Shown here piece by piece: positions 1-8,807 of a DNA stretch of 64,000 bases; position 1 is the stretch's first letter, and the number at the start of each line of letters is the position of its first letter. Under the pieces are notes generated by a model. The model was not told where the DNA came from. It searched no databases and saw nothing but the letters and a program-made list of their open reading frames with translations. The stretch comes from Cupriavidus sp. WKF15. GTDB taxonomy: Bacteria; Pseudomonadota; Gammaproteobacteria; Burkholderiales; Burkholderiaceae. A program made the translations under genes and the position numbers. The stretch lies in the NCBI RefSeq assembly GCF_029278605.1, contig NZ_CP119572.1, positions 1,550,001-1,614,000 of the forward strand. The letters are read 5' to 3'.

Positions 1-516
1 ATTTTGTGACTGATCTGTTGGTTGTGTTACCCCGCATGGTGGGGGGGAATTTTCTTGACACTATCGCCTTGCCGCGTCCTTCGGCAGTGCCTCATGGGAG
101 GGGGTTTCTACCGCAGAGCGCGGTTGCCGAACATCGGCCGCTTCTCCAATTTGGTCATTGATCGATCATGGGCCGACGGACCGAGAATGGCCGGCAGGGG
201 CCGATGCGCAACCGCGCCTCCCCACTTTTGAGGCAATCCTCATTCTCGCCAGCAAGGCGCGACACCATACTGCCGTGGTCGCTACAACTGAAGCGACCGG
301 GTTTAGCAGCCCGGACGAAATGGCTGGACGACCGCCTTCTGGCGGTATTCTTACGTCCACCGTGCCTGTGTGCGCGCCCAATGGGCGGGCCCTTGGCGGG
401 GGAGTCTCTGGACTCGCTGGTCCATTTCGCCGGTCTGCTAACCCTGCCTTGCGTCCGCCCACCCCGACTAGCAGCGGGGGATCGGTATTGAACCTGCACT
501 GAATGGAGGCAGTTCT
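1..516. other. no recognisable gene
   Basis: No open frame here has a convincing ribosome-binding site or recognisable protein character, and several overlapping short frames on both strands are typical of non-coding GC-rich DNA. I see no tRNA fold, repeat array or insertion-sequence end. The window may begin in the flank of a gene lying outside it. Confidence 0.4.
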
Positions 517-621
517 ATGATTCGGTCTTTGTTTGCCCATACAGGGCCATTGGCAATTTCAGGCACCTTCGCAGTTCCACAAAGCATGCTCGCCTCGCAA
601 ACGGAGGTGCATCATGCATAG
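517..621 (+). CDS. possible 34-aa leader ORF
   Basis: A short frame begins with ATG at 517, seven bases after a GGAGG at 505-509, and ends at TAG 619-621. It overlaps the start codon of the next small gene (614) by eight bases in another frame, the arrangement expected for translational coupling or a leader peptide. The peptide starts MIRSLFAHTG and has no recognisable motif. The good Shine-Dalgarno sequence and the overlap are the only support; it could be chance. Confidence 0.25.
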   Translation: MIRSLFAHTGPLAISGTFAVPQSMLASQTEVHHA

Positions 622-904
622 CCACACCTGCAACGGCATCACGGCGGAGCACACGGGTGCCGGCATGCTCGTCACCGCTCACCGCCCAGGTGAAAACCCG
701 CTGAGCCTGGCGACGGAACGCGCCGCGCAGCTTCATGGCGTGCTGTTTGTGGCCAGCGACTACGGCACCAGGAGCGATAGCCCCGGAGGCATGAGTGAGG
801 AAATGCGCGAGGATCTGTTGTCCCTCGCTGCCAGGCTCGCGCACGAGACGCAGGTACTGAGTGTGCTGGCCTTGTTGTATGACCAGGATTTTCAGCTGGA
901 CTGA
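614..904 (+). CDS. hypothetical protein, 96 aa
   Basis: Not recognised. The start at ATG 614 is chosen over an upstream ATG at 533 because GGAGG stands at 603-607, a good distance before it. The protein (MHSHTCNGIT...) is hydrophilic, has no signal peptide or membrane segment, and ends in a probable amphipathic helix (residues about 66-92, leucine- and alanine-rich). It stands alone: the next gene is convergent and ends at 1097. No function can be assigned from sequence. Confidence 0.5.
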   Translation: MHSHTCNGITAEHTGAGMLVTAHRPGENPLSLATERAAQLHGVLFVASDYGTRSDSPGGMSEEMREDLLSLAARLAHETQVLSVLALLYDQDFQLD

Positions 905-1096
905 AGTCCACACCATCGCCACGGGCGGGTAGAGCAAACGGGAAATTGCCCGCTTCCAGCCGCTTCCAGCCGCTTCCGAGCCGCGCCCAAGTTCGGCTCG
1001 GCATCGCCGGTCTGGCTGCGAGTCGGGCTCATCAAATGGATCCGCCCGCTCTCGCAATACCCCGACTATGCACGCCTGAGGAAACTGACAAACGCC

Positions 1097-2662
1097 TCAG
1101 AAGCCCCCAAAGAACGTGCGTGCCGCAGCCATGCAAAACGGCGCCACCAGATCGCCGTGGTAAGCCTCGATTACCGCGGAGGCGCCGCCATCCGTAGCGC
1201 CGCCGGCTACAGCCTGCGCGGCCAGTGTTGCCTTCGCGTTGGCAAAGCCTTGCTTGATCGCGGCATAGGGATCATTGGTCCCGGCGACTGAGGAATCCAC
1301 GTCCAGCACCGTAGTCAGCGTTTGCGGGACTTTGGCGTTTTTCCAGTAAGCCTGCTCGACGGTCGCGTTGAAGAAAAAGACAGTCGGGTCGTTGTGCCCG
1401 CCGCAGAGTTGAACCGGAGTGTTCGGCGTCCAGTTGCGCAAGTCATTGCGCATGAATGCGTGACGCAGGGGATGGGCCGGACTGGCCGCCGGCGCCATCG
1501 CAACCGTTGCATTCGGGAATGCGCCGTCCGGATTCACGAGTCCGTCTTGCAGCATGCTCAGACGATATTCATTGCGCACCAGGTTGCCCTGGCCGAACCC
1601 GAGGGCAAATATCGGCGTCAGGTCCGACGGCGCAAGCGGTGATGACGTGGGTGGCGTCAGCGCTGCAAACTGCGGGGCAGGAGCTGTAAGGCTGAAGAGC
1701 GCGGTAGCAGGAAGTCTTTGTTTTTCGATCAAGGCGTCCAGTGACGTCATGCTCGGCAGCAATTTTTCGACGTTATGCGCGTAGGCAGGCTCATAGAAAT
1801 CGCCTGGATTCCCATAGAGATTCCCATAGGCATGCTGGTAGCTTGTTGCGATCAGGGTCGTAAACACGGTGGCGCCGATATCCACCTCGCCCGCGACCAG
1901 GGCATCGCCCATGGCCCCGAGGGCATAGGGGCCGGAACCCATCGACGCCGCCGTCACGTTGACCCCCGCCGCTTGCAGGGCACGGTGCGTGGCCATGGCA
2001 ACGTAGCCGCCTTGCGAATAGCCGGTCACAAATAGCTTGCCGCTATCCCAGGTCAGCTTGTGTGAGGCTGCTTTGCCCATGGCCACCCGGCCGGCCGCGA
2101 GCGAGTCGATCATATCGGCCGACTGCTGCGCCGCATTCAGGTACGGGTGATAAGCAAGACCGGAGCCTGAATATCCCGCGTAGTTGCTCGCTATGACGAT
2201 ATAGCCCTGAGCCGCGTACATGGCGGCAACGGCCAGGCCTTCTGATGCGCCGTCGCCGTTTCTCTTGTCCGTTTGCGCCAGATCGGCAATATTGAAATTG
2301 CGATACGTTGTGGTCCCGTGGGCATAGAGCATGGTCGGGCGCGGCCCACTGCAGGCCGGCTCGCCACTGGGAATCATCAGGGCGGCGCTGGCGTTGGTAA
2401 TCTCATTCGCGCCGCCGATCGTGCCATAGCGGAAATAGACGATCTCCAGCGCGCAAGCCGGGGTACCGGCGACCTGCATAAGCTGCCGTCCTGCATCGGT
2501 TGAACCCAGCAGTTTCGCCAGCTCGCCCGCACTGACGCGTAGTGTGGTTGTCTGATCCAGCAACCGGCCCCGGAGTCCGGGGACGGATTGCGCAAAGGCG
2601 CCCGCACTGAGTGTCAGGCAGGCCAAAGCCGCAATACAACGCTTGCGCTTGATCGAATTCAT
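1097..2662 (-). CDS. secreted alpha/beta-hydrolase (lipase-like)
   Basis: A 521-aa protein with a clear Sec signal peptide (MNSIKRKR then a hydrophobic stretch ending near AFA-QS, residue 25). It resembles the bacterial relatives of secretory lipases: an oxyanion-hole region YAHGTTTY around residue 115, nucleophile elbow GYSQGG with Ser216, and a late His in HGDLVAPF near residue 502 that could complete the triad. The substrate is likely an ester or lipid in the periplasm or medium; this is inference from the fold. It is a single gene with no operon partner. Confidence 0.75.
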   Translation of the reverse strand: MNSIKRKRCIAALACLTLSAGAFAQSVPGLRGRLLDQTTTLRVSAGELAKLLGSTDAGRQLMQVAGTPACALEIVYFRYGTIGGANEITNASAALMIPSGEPACSGPRPTMLYAHGTTTYRNFNIADLAQTDKRNGDGASEGLAVAAMYAAQGYIVIASNYAGYSGSGLAYHPYLNAAQQSADMIDSLAAGRVAMGKAASHKLTWDSGKLFVTGYSQGGYVAMATHRALQAAGVNVTAASMGSGPYALGAMGDALVAGEVDIGATVFTTLIATSYQHAYGNLYGNPGDFYEPAYAHNVEKLLPSMTSLDALIEKQRLPATALFSLTAPAPQFAALTPPTSSPLAPSDLTPIFALGFGQGNLVRNEYRLSMLQDGLVNPDGAFPNATVAMAPAASPAHPLRHAFMRNDLRNWTPNTPVQLCGGHNDPTVFFFNATVEQAYWKNAKVPQTLTTVLDVDSSVAGTNDPYAAIKQGFANAKATLAAQAVAGGATDGGASAVIEAYHGDLVAPFCMAAARTFFGGF

Positions 2663-3027
2663 GTTGACCCCTAATCCCGATTATTCGGCTTGTTTTTTGG
2701 TAGCGTGGTCCACGAATCGACAACAGGCATCGCCTTTTTGTACGGCGCTCATGAGCCATCCCGCCAGCCCAGATGCCTTGTCTGGCCCGGCAAGTGCGTC
2801 GGTCGGTCTGCCTTGATTCGCGATGGCCAGCGCGTCATGGTCGCGGCTGGTCAGCCGGGCTCCTCCGCAGGAGAAAAAAATCTCGCATGCGGGTCGCCGC
2901 GGCTCTCAGAATCCTAGATTCCGTCTATTGAAAGTCAAGGAGCACATGCTTCAGCGCAGTGCTGAACGGGACCACCAAATTCCCGGTTCTCCGGCCATCG
3001 CATGGAAGCCGGCGGCAGGCTGCGTGA
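2663..3027. other. intergenic region, nothing recognised
   Basis: This 365-bp stretch separates two minus-strand genes. No protein frame with a ribosome-binding site, no terminator with a U-tract and no repeat was seen. It must hold the promoter of the lipase-like gene, but no clear -35/-10 pair stands out. Confidence 0.35.
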
Positions 3028-3714
3028 TCAGACCTGCTTACGGGATACTGTGCTGGCAACCAGTGCGGGCCACATTTTCAGCCGGCGGCCTGCCAGGCGC
3101 AGCACCTTGAGTGTCGAGGCAAGCAGTCGCTCGCCATGGCCGGGCCATGCTGGCTGCAACACCATGCTGGACGGCGGGCAAGGCTGCGGGAGTTCTGTAG
3201 TGCCGGAAAATTCGGGCTTTGGCGCGGGCTGTGCCAAGACTGCGTGCCCGCTGTACTGGGCCTGCAATTCATCGTAGCCGACTTCCTGAACCCCGCCGCC
3301 CCAACCTGGAAGGGCGACGGTCAACTGTCCGTATTCGCCGCGCCGGAGCAGCACGCAAGGCCTGTTCCCTGCCAGCAACAGGATGGCCGGCAGCATGGTG
3401 TCCGAGATCTCGTCGAGACTGCAATCCACCAGCTGGGTCGACAAGCCGAAATACTCCGCTGCGGTGCCCAGCAGCGACAACGTCAGGTTTATCCCCCCTT
3501 GCCGAGGTAGCCATTCCTGCAGGGCGATGGACGACACCGGCCGCTGTCGGGCCCGGTTTATCAACAGCAGGCAGCCCAGCAGTGGATCCTCCGCGCCCGA
3601 CTGCCGGGCCGTTGCGGCGGCAGGCATCTCAAATAGCGCAGGGCCAGCCGGCGCGTGCTGCACGCGCGAAATCCGCTCACCCATGATTCCCCCCGGTTTC
3701 AGTGGCGTGTTCAT
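3028..3714 (-). pseudogene. orphan C39-like N-terminal part of a type I secretion ATPase
   Basis: Residues about 42-135 match the C39 peptidase-like domain that opens type I secretion ABC transporters of the LapB/RtxB class (DPLLGCLLLI..., then a segment of the LPAILLL...CVLL type). In those proteins (roughly 700 aa) the domain precedes a six-helix membrane domain and an ATP-binding domain. Here the frame closes after 228 aa with a low-complexity tail, and no Walker motifs or membrane helices follow in any frame before the next gene. There is no HlyD or TolC partner nearby. It is most simply a truncated remnant; a free-standing accessory domain is possible. Confidence 0.55.
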
Positions 3715-3829
3715 TTTTTTCGAGCGTAGTACACCAACACGCCCGGGCCTATCAGGAAAACAGTCTAGAGTCGCCGCGCCAGGTTTGAATCAGGATTGAA
3801 ACGCCTGTTCAGGCCCTCTCAGACGGCTG

Positions 3830-6271
3830 CTACATCCAGTACACCAGGCCCAGCCAGACACTCCGCGGCGCCCCCGGAGCCACGAACAACGCCGTCGCGC
3901 TGTCGCCTGGCGCGACATGCGGCTGCACAAGGGCGCCGCCGGGAAACACGTTGTTCGCGACCTGGCCGTAGGTTTCGTAGCGGCGGTCGAACAAGTTGGC
4001 CACGCGGGCATAGACCTCGAAGTGCTTGTTGACCTGGTATGCCGCGCGCAGGTTGACCGTGGCGTAGCCGGGCACGTGCCAGTTGGCCGCCTTGGGCGGC
4101 TGGCCCGGCTGGGGGTCGCCGCGCAGTCCGTCTTCATTGCCGCTGGCGGGGCTGTCGGACACGGCGACCAGGTCGGCGCCCAAGGTCAGCCCCGCCAGCG
4201 CCTGCCAGTCCGCACCGAACTTGAATGTGTGGCGTGGCAGGCCTGCCATGCGCATGCCGGGGCGGACGTCGATGGTGCGCTCGCCGACCGCGAGCTGCCC
4301 GGTCGCCTGGTAGGTGGCCTGCAAGTAGCTGTAGGCAAAGCGCAAGGTGACATCGCCGACGCGCTGGCGGGCGGTGAGGTCGAGGCCCTGGTTGCGGGTG
4401 CGGTCGAAGTTGGCGAAGTAGCCCATCTGTGTATTGGGCGCGCGCAGGAACAGGATGTCGTCGTGGTTGTCGATGCGGTAGAGCGTCGCGGTGACGTCGG
4501 TGTCCTTGCCGGGGCGCCAGCGCACACCGGTTTCGAAGGCGTGCGAGACGACCTGTTTCAGGTAAGGGTCCGCCTGCAGCCCGGCGGGCAGGCGGCACGG
4601 CTGAGTCGGGTCGGCGCAGCCCAGTTCGAGCACCGTGGGCACGCGGCTGTTCTGCGCATAGCCGCCAAACACCGAGACCCCGCCGCCCAGCTTCTGCACC
4701 AGGCCCAGCGCGGGATTGAGACGGCGGTAGGTAAAGCTCTCGCGCGGTTGCTCGCTGCCGTCGCTGTTTTGCAGGGTATTGCTCACCGTGGCGAGATTCC
4801 ATCGTGCCGACGCCGTCAGGAATGTGCTGGGCGTCAGGGTCCAGGTGTCGGACAGGTACATGCCGAACGTGCGGGCGTTGCCGCTGACGCCGGAGACCAG
4901 GTTATTTGGCGCACCGGCATCGGCCACGGCGCCGCGGTCGTCGGTGAAGGTGCCCGGCTGGGCGTACTGGGAATAGGTCAGCCGGCTTCGGTCCAGGCTG
5001 ATGCCGGCATTCAGCACGTGGTGTTCGGTCTCCCTGGCCAGGCTCACGGCTACGCCTACGGTCTGCTGCCGCATATGGCTGGTATTGACCACGGCCGGGT
5101 GCAGCGCCGCGCCTTCGGCACGGGTTACGCCGCAGCCGTCGCCACGCGGGCTGCCATCGGCGTTGAACCCGTCCGCACAGGCTTCGGCATAGGCCTCGTA
5201 GTCGGGGTTGACGTCGCCGCTGGTAGTGTCGCGCCGGCTGTTGCGCACGTAGGCAAGGGCGGCTGCGCTGGTCTTGTCGTCGAACCAGTGGCGGCCGTTG
5301 ATGGCGACCTGGGTGACCTGGTTGCGCGTCTGGTCCGGGTAGGTATAGACCGCGCGACGGTTCAACTGGTAGATGTCGGGCTCAGTCCCGTTGCCGCTGG
5401 CATGGTAGGCCGGTACCAGTCCATTGCCGGTCAGCGTGCTGCGGCCATGGAGCAGCGATACGTCGAAACTGTCGGTCTCGCCCGCATAGCCCGCCTTGGC
5501 AAAGACGTTGCCGAGTCGCCCTGACGAGTCGTCCCGCCAGCCATGCTCCTGGAACAGCGTGCCGGCGGCGAAGGCGTGCCAGCCGCCTTCGCTGCGCACG
5601 CCGCCCGACAGGTCGGCGCGCTTGCGGTTGCCGCTGCCATAGGACAGGTCGGCCGTGAAGCCGGGCGAGTCCAGGCCCGAGCGCGTGGTCATGGCCAGCG
5701 CGCCGCCCAGGCTGTTCAGGCCATAGGCCGGGTTGGCGCTGGAGACCAGCGACACGCTTTCCAGGGCGGCCTCCGGGATCATGTCCCAGCTGATCACATC
5801 GCCGAACGGCTCGTTGATGCGGATGCCATCGAGGTAGACCGACAGGCCTTGCGGCACGCCCGCGATCGATGAGGCTCGGTAGCCGCGGTAGGTGATGTCG
5901 CTCTGGAAGGGGCTGCCCTGGATATCGTTGACGTTGACGCCGGCCAGGTTGCGTCCCAGGTAGTCGGCCAGGTTGCTGGCGCGCGTACCGTTCAGGTCAT
6001 CGCCGCGCACGGTCTGCACCGTGTAGGGCACCAGGTTGCCGTCCACGCCGATGCCGGGCAGCGGCGCGGCCGCCACCACCAGCACTTCTGGCAGCACGGC
6101 ACTGTCCTGCTTTGGCGCAGCGGTGTCCCATTGCGCAACAGCGGGCCGCTGCGCCAGCACTGCTGCGGCCATGGCAATCGCCGTGGCCGCGCGGCGGCAG
6201 CGCTTGCCACGCCGCGCGCGGGTGTGGTGGGTGGCCTGCGGTGGCGGCGCAGGGAACGGGTTGGTTGGCAT
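3830..6271 (-). CDS. TonB-dependent outer-membrane receptor
   Basis: An 813-aa receptor with an N-terminal signal sequence (arginine-rich start, then an alanine-rich hydrophobic core to about residue 46), a probable TonB box (PEVLVVAA, about residues 59-66), a plug domain (about 75-195, with SLSVYLDGIRINEPFGD) and a 22-strand beta-barrel ending in alternating aromatic residues (WLGLVYWM). It is divergent from the quinoprotein alcohol dehydrogenase at 6599. Receptors in this position can import metal chelates or PQQ. Given the lanthanide signature of the neighbouring enzyme, a lanthanide-chelate receptor is an attractive but unproven reading. An iron siderophore receptor remains possible. Confidence 0.85.
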   Translation of the reverse strand: MPTNPFPAPPPQATHHTRARRGKRCRRAATAIAMAAAVLAQRPAVAQWDTAAPKQDSAVLPEVLVVAAAPLPGIGVDGNLVPYTVQTVRGDDLNGTRASNLADYLGRNLAGVNVNDIQGSPFQSDITYRGYRASSIAGVPQGLSVYLDGIRINEPFGDVISWDMIPEAALESVSLVSSANPAYGLNSLGGALAMTTRSGLDSPGFTADLSYGSGNRKRADLSGGVRSEGGWHAFAAGTLFQEHGWRDDSSGRLGNVFAKAGYAGETDSFDVSLLHGRSTLTGNGLVPAYHASGNGTEPDIYQLNRRAVYTYPDQTRNQVTQVAINGRHWFDDKTSAAALAYVRNSRRDTTSGDVNPDYEAYAEACADGFNADGSPRGDGCGVTRAEGAALHPAVVNTSHMRQQTVGVAVSLARETEHHVLNAGISLDRSRLTYSQYAQPGTFTDDRGAVADAGAPNNLVSGVSGNARTFGMYLSDTWTLTPSTFLTASARWNLATVSNTLQNSDGSEQPRESFTYRRLNPALGLVQKLGGGVSVFGGYAQNSRVPTVLELGCADPTQPCRLPAGLQADPYLKQVVSHAFETGVRWRPGKDTDVTATLYRIDNHDDILFLRAPNTQMGYFANFDRTRNQGLDLTARQRVGDVTLRFAYSYLQATYQATGQLAVGERTIDVRPGMRMAGLPRHTFKFGADWQALAGLTLGADLVAVSDSPASGNEDGLRGDPQPGQPPKAANWHVPGYATVNLRAAYQVNKHFEVYARVANLFDRRYETYGQVANNVFPGGALVQPHVAPGDSATALFVAPGAPRSVWLGLVYWM

Positions 6272-6438
6272 CTTGCGTCTCCTCCGGATTAGGGGTGGCT
6301 GCCTGCGTTGGGCAACGACCGGACCTGAACTGGCTGAGGGAGACAGAGCAGGTTCCGTACCTCGGGGCGCTATGCGCTGGCGTGACCCCTTTGGCTGACT
6401 GCCCAGGCCACCGGCGGTTGTTCAGTTCTGGAGCAGAT

Positions 6439-6453
6439 GCAACGCAATGTTGC
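6439..6453. promoter_or_regulatory. inverted repeat, candidate activator site
   Basis: GCAAC-N5-GTTGC lies 63 bp upstream of the sigma-54 -24 box at 6517. AcoR-type enhancer-binding proteins bind inverted repeats upstream of their promoters. A related palindrome, CAACAGTGTTG, precedes pedF at 15224. Short inverted repeats occur by chance, so this is tentative. Confidence 0.3.
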
Positions 6454-6516
6454 GTGCTGACACGGCCGCCACGGCGTCATGCGTCTGCAACCGGCGTGTT
6501 TGTGCGGCAATCCGAC

Positions 6517-6531
6517 TGGCATGGGAATTGC
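6517..6531 (+). promoter_or_regulatory. sigma-54 promoter of the alcohol dehydrogenase
   Basis: TGGCATGGGAATTGC matches the sigma-54 consensus TGGCACG-N4-TTGC, with the invariant GG and GC at the required spacing. It lies 67 bp before the ATG at 6599. An AcoR-type sigma-54 activator is encoded in the same island (13116-15140), which supports the assignment. Confidence 0.65.
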
Positions 6532-6598
6532 CAAAAGCGTCACTGGTGTATGGCGCAGTGGTGCGCCGGTGGAAACCGAGAATAAAGAGGAGATGACA

Positions 6599-8341
6599 AT
6601 GAGGACGTTACGACTAGTGATGGCAGTCGCGACCGCCGTGGCCACGCTGGCCGCGCAGGCGGCAGTGACCGATGCCATGATCGAGAACGATGCGAAGAGC
6701 CCCGGCGACGTATTGTCATGGGGCATGGGACCGCAAGGCCAGCGCTATTCCGGGCTGACGCGCATCAATACCAAGAACGTCGGAAACCTGGTGCCGGCGT
6801 GGTCGTTCTCGTTCGGCGGCGAAAAGCAGCGCGGGCAGGAAGCGCAGCCACTGATCCACGACGGCAAGATGTTTGTCACCGCGTCGTACTCTCGCCTCTA
6901 TGCGCTCGACCTGAAGACCGGCAGCAAGCTGTGGAAGTACGAGCACCGGCTGCCCGAAGGCATCATGCCGTGCTGCGACGTGGTCAACCGCGGCGCGGCG
7001 CTCTACGACAACCTGGTTATCTTCGGCACGCTGGATGCGCAACTGGTCGCGCTCGACCAGAAGACCGGCAAGGTGGTGTGGAAGGAGAAGCTGGCGGATT
7101 ATGCCGCGGGCTATTCGTACACGGCGGCGCCCCTGATCGTCAAAGGCATGGTGCTCACCGGCATTTCGGGCGGCGAGTTCGGCGTGGTCGGCCGGGTCGA
7201 GGCGCGCGATGCCAAGACCGGGCAACTGGTGTGGTCGCGCCCGGTGGTCGAAGGCCACATGGGCTACAAGTACGACAAGGACGGCAACAAGACCGAGAAC
7301 GGCGTGACCGGCACCGAGAACGCCAGCTGGCCCGGCGAGACCTGGAAGACCGGCGGCGCCGCTACCTGGCTTGGCGGCACCTATGATCCGTCCACGGGGC
7401 TGGTCTACTTCGGCACCGGCAACCCCGGCCCGTGGAACAGCCATATCCGCAAGGGCGACAACCTGTACTCGGCGTCGACGGTGGCGATCGATCCGGCCAC
7501 CGGCAAGATCGTCTGGCACTACCAGAACACTCCGAACGATGGCTGGGACTTTGATGGCGTCAATGAATTCGTGACCTTCGACCTGGACGGCAAGCGCATG
7601 GGCGGCAAGGCCGACCGCAACGGCTTCTTCTATGTCAACGACGCGGCCAGCGGCAAGCTGGTCAATGCCTTCCCGTTCGTGAAGAAGATCACCTGGGCCA
7701 CCGGCATTGACCTGAAGACCGGCCGGCCCAACTACATCGACGAAGGCCGCCCCGGCGACCCGGCCAGTGGCGACGACCCGAAGAAGGGCAAGTCCGTACT
7801 CGCCGCGCCCGGTTTCCTGGGTGGCAAGAACCAGCAGCCGATGGCCTACAGCCCGCAGACCGGCCTGTTCTATGTGCCGGCCAACGAGTGGGCCATGGAC
7901 ATCTGGAACGAGCCGGTCAGCTACAAGAAGGGCGCAGCCTACCTGGGCGCCGGTTTCACCATCCATCCGCTGAACGAGGACTACATCGGCGCGCTGCGCG
8001 CGATCAACCCCAAGACCGGCAAGATCGTCTGGGAGGTCAGGAACAACGCGCCGCTGTGGGGCGGGGCGATGACCACCGCCGGCGGGCTCGTGTTCTGGGG
8101 CACGCCGGAAGGCTACCTGAAGGCCGCCGACGCCAGGACCGGCAAGGAGCTGTGGAAGTTCCAGACCGGCAGTGGCGTGGTGGCGCCGCCGGTCACCTGG
8201 GAAGACAACGGCGAGCAATACGTGGCCGTGGTGTCGGGATGGGGCGGCGCGGTGCCGCTGTGGGGCGGGGAAGTCGCCAAGCGGGTGAACTTCCTTGAGC
8301 AGGGCGGCTCGGTGTGGGTGTTCAAGCTGCATAAGGGCTGA
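6599..8341 (+). CDS. PQQ-dependent alcohol dehydrogenase, lanthanide type
   Basis: A 580-aa periplasmic quinoprotein of the methanol/ethanol dehydrogenase family, oxidising primary alcohols and passing electrons to cytochrome c. The start at 6599 follows an AGAGGAG at 6586-6592; an in-frame ATG at 6593 overlaps it. A signal peptide covers about residues 1-22. Tryptophan-docking beta-propeller repeats run throughout. Visible active-site features are the vicinal disulfide Cys125-Cys126, metal ligands Glu193 and Asn275, catalytic Asp317, and Asp319 in the WDFDG motif. Established work on XoxF and on ExaF/PedH enzymes links an Asp two residues after the catalytic Asp to lanthanide binding; calcium enzymes have Ala, Ser or Thr there. 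The C-terminal part (GGAVPLWGG) resembles ethanol-type rather than methanol-type enzymes. Substrate range is unknown. Confidence 0.92.
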   Translation: MRTLRLVMAVATAVATLAAQAAVTDAMIENDAKSPGDVLSWGMGPQGQRYSGLTRINTKNVGNLVPAWSFSFGGEKQRGQEAQPLIHDGKMFVTASYSRLYALDLKTGSKLWKYEHRLPEGIMPCCDVVNRGAALYDNLVIFGTLDAQLVALDQKTGKVVWKEKLADYAAGYSYTAAPLIVKGMVLTGISGGEFGVVGRVEARDAKTGQLVWSRPVVEGHMGYKYDKDGNKTENGVTGTENASWPGETWKTGGAATWLGGTYDPSTGLVYFGTGNPGPWNSHIRKGDNLYSASTVAIDPATGKIVWHYQNTPNDGWDFDGVNEFVTFDLDGKRMGGKADRNGFFYVNDAASGKLVNAFPFVKKITWATGIDLKTGRPNYIDEGRPGDPASGDDPKKGKSVLAAPGFLGGKNQQPMAYSPQTGLFYVPANEWAMDIWNEPVSYKKGAAYLGAGFTIHPLNEDYIGALRAINPKTGKIVWEVRNNAPLWGGAMTTAGGLVFWGTPEGYLKAADARTGKELWKFQTGSGVVAPPVTWEDNGEQYVAVVSGWGGAVPLWGGEVAKRVNFLEQGGSVWVFKLHKG

Positions 8342-8362
8342 ACGCCAATCGATGCTCTGGAC

Positions 8363-8392
8363 ACGCCGGCATCGCTGACCCGATGCCGGCGT
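8363..8392 (+). terminator. hairpin between dehydrogenase and cytochrome c genes
   Basis: A perfect 12-bp stem (8363-8374 with 8381-8392, loop CTGACC) followed by ATTT. It sits in the 81-bp gap between the dehydrogenase stop and the cytochrome start. It may partly terminate or stabilise the upstream mRNA, so the cytochrome could be made at a different level. Confidence 0.5.
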
Positions 8393-8422
8393 ATTTGCGA
8401 TACGAAACAGCGGGATCAAGGT

Positions 8423-8746
8423 ATGAAGAAGGAATGGATGGCACTGGCGGCGGCGTTACTGCTGCTGCCTTGCGTGGCTCAGGCGGACACTGCGGCCGGT
8501 ATGCAGGCCCTGGCTGACAAGAATGGATGCTTCGCCTGCCATGGCATGCAAACGAAAGTGATAGGCCCGGGGTTTGCCGAGGTGGCGGCGAAGTACAAGG
8601 GAGACGGCCAGGCGGCCGAGCGGCTCGGCAAGAAGATCCGCGAAGGCGGCAAGGGTGTCTGGGGGCCGGTTCCCATGCCGGCGCATGGGAATCTCGGCGA
8701 GGCGGACGCGAGGAAACTGGCGGAGTGGGTGTTAAGCGTGGGGTGA
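8423..8746 (+). CDS. class I cytochrome c (c551/c552 type)
   Basis: A 107-aa protein with a signal peptide (MKKEWMALAAALLLLPCVAQA) and a mature domain of about 85 residues. The heme motif CFACH lies near residues 36-40 (NGCFACHG), and a distal Met ligand is likely in the VPMPAHG segment, as in the small Pseudomonas-type c551 family. It follows the quinoprotein dehydrogenase on the same strand and is a natural candidate for electron acceptor or next carrier in the periplasm. An AAGG precedes the ATG closely. Confidence 0.85.
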   Translation: MKKEWMALAAALLLLPCVAQADTAAGMQALADKNGCFACHGMQTKVIGPGFAEVAAKYKGDGQAAERLGKKIREGGKGVWGPVPMPAHGNLGEADARKLAEWVLSVG

Positions 8747-8755
8747 GGTTTGCGT

Positions 8756-8801
8756 TGGTCCTGGCACTACAGTGGGGTGGACGTCTGTCGTGCCAGGACC
8801 A
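8756..8801. terminator. bidirectional terminator between convergent genes
   Basis: A perfect 12-bp inverted repeat (8756-8767 and 8790-8801, arms TGGTCCTGGCAC and its complement) with a 22-nt loop lies between the cytochrome c stop and the pqqE stop. No strong U-tract on either side. Confidence 0.5.
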
Positions 8802-8807
8802 GCCACA

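Noticed and set aside
3028..3714. C39-like frame considered as part of a bacteriocin or RTX export system
   Set aside because: There is no membrane domain, ATPase, HlyD, TolC or substrate gene nearby, so no working system is supported.
3917..5524. 535-codon antisense frame in the TonB receptor gene
   Set aside because: No motif or start signal, and the receptor on the other strand is clear.
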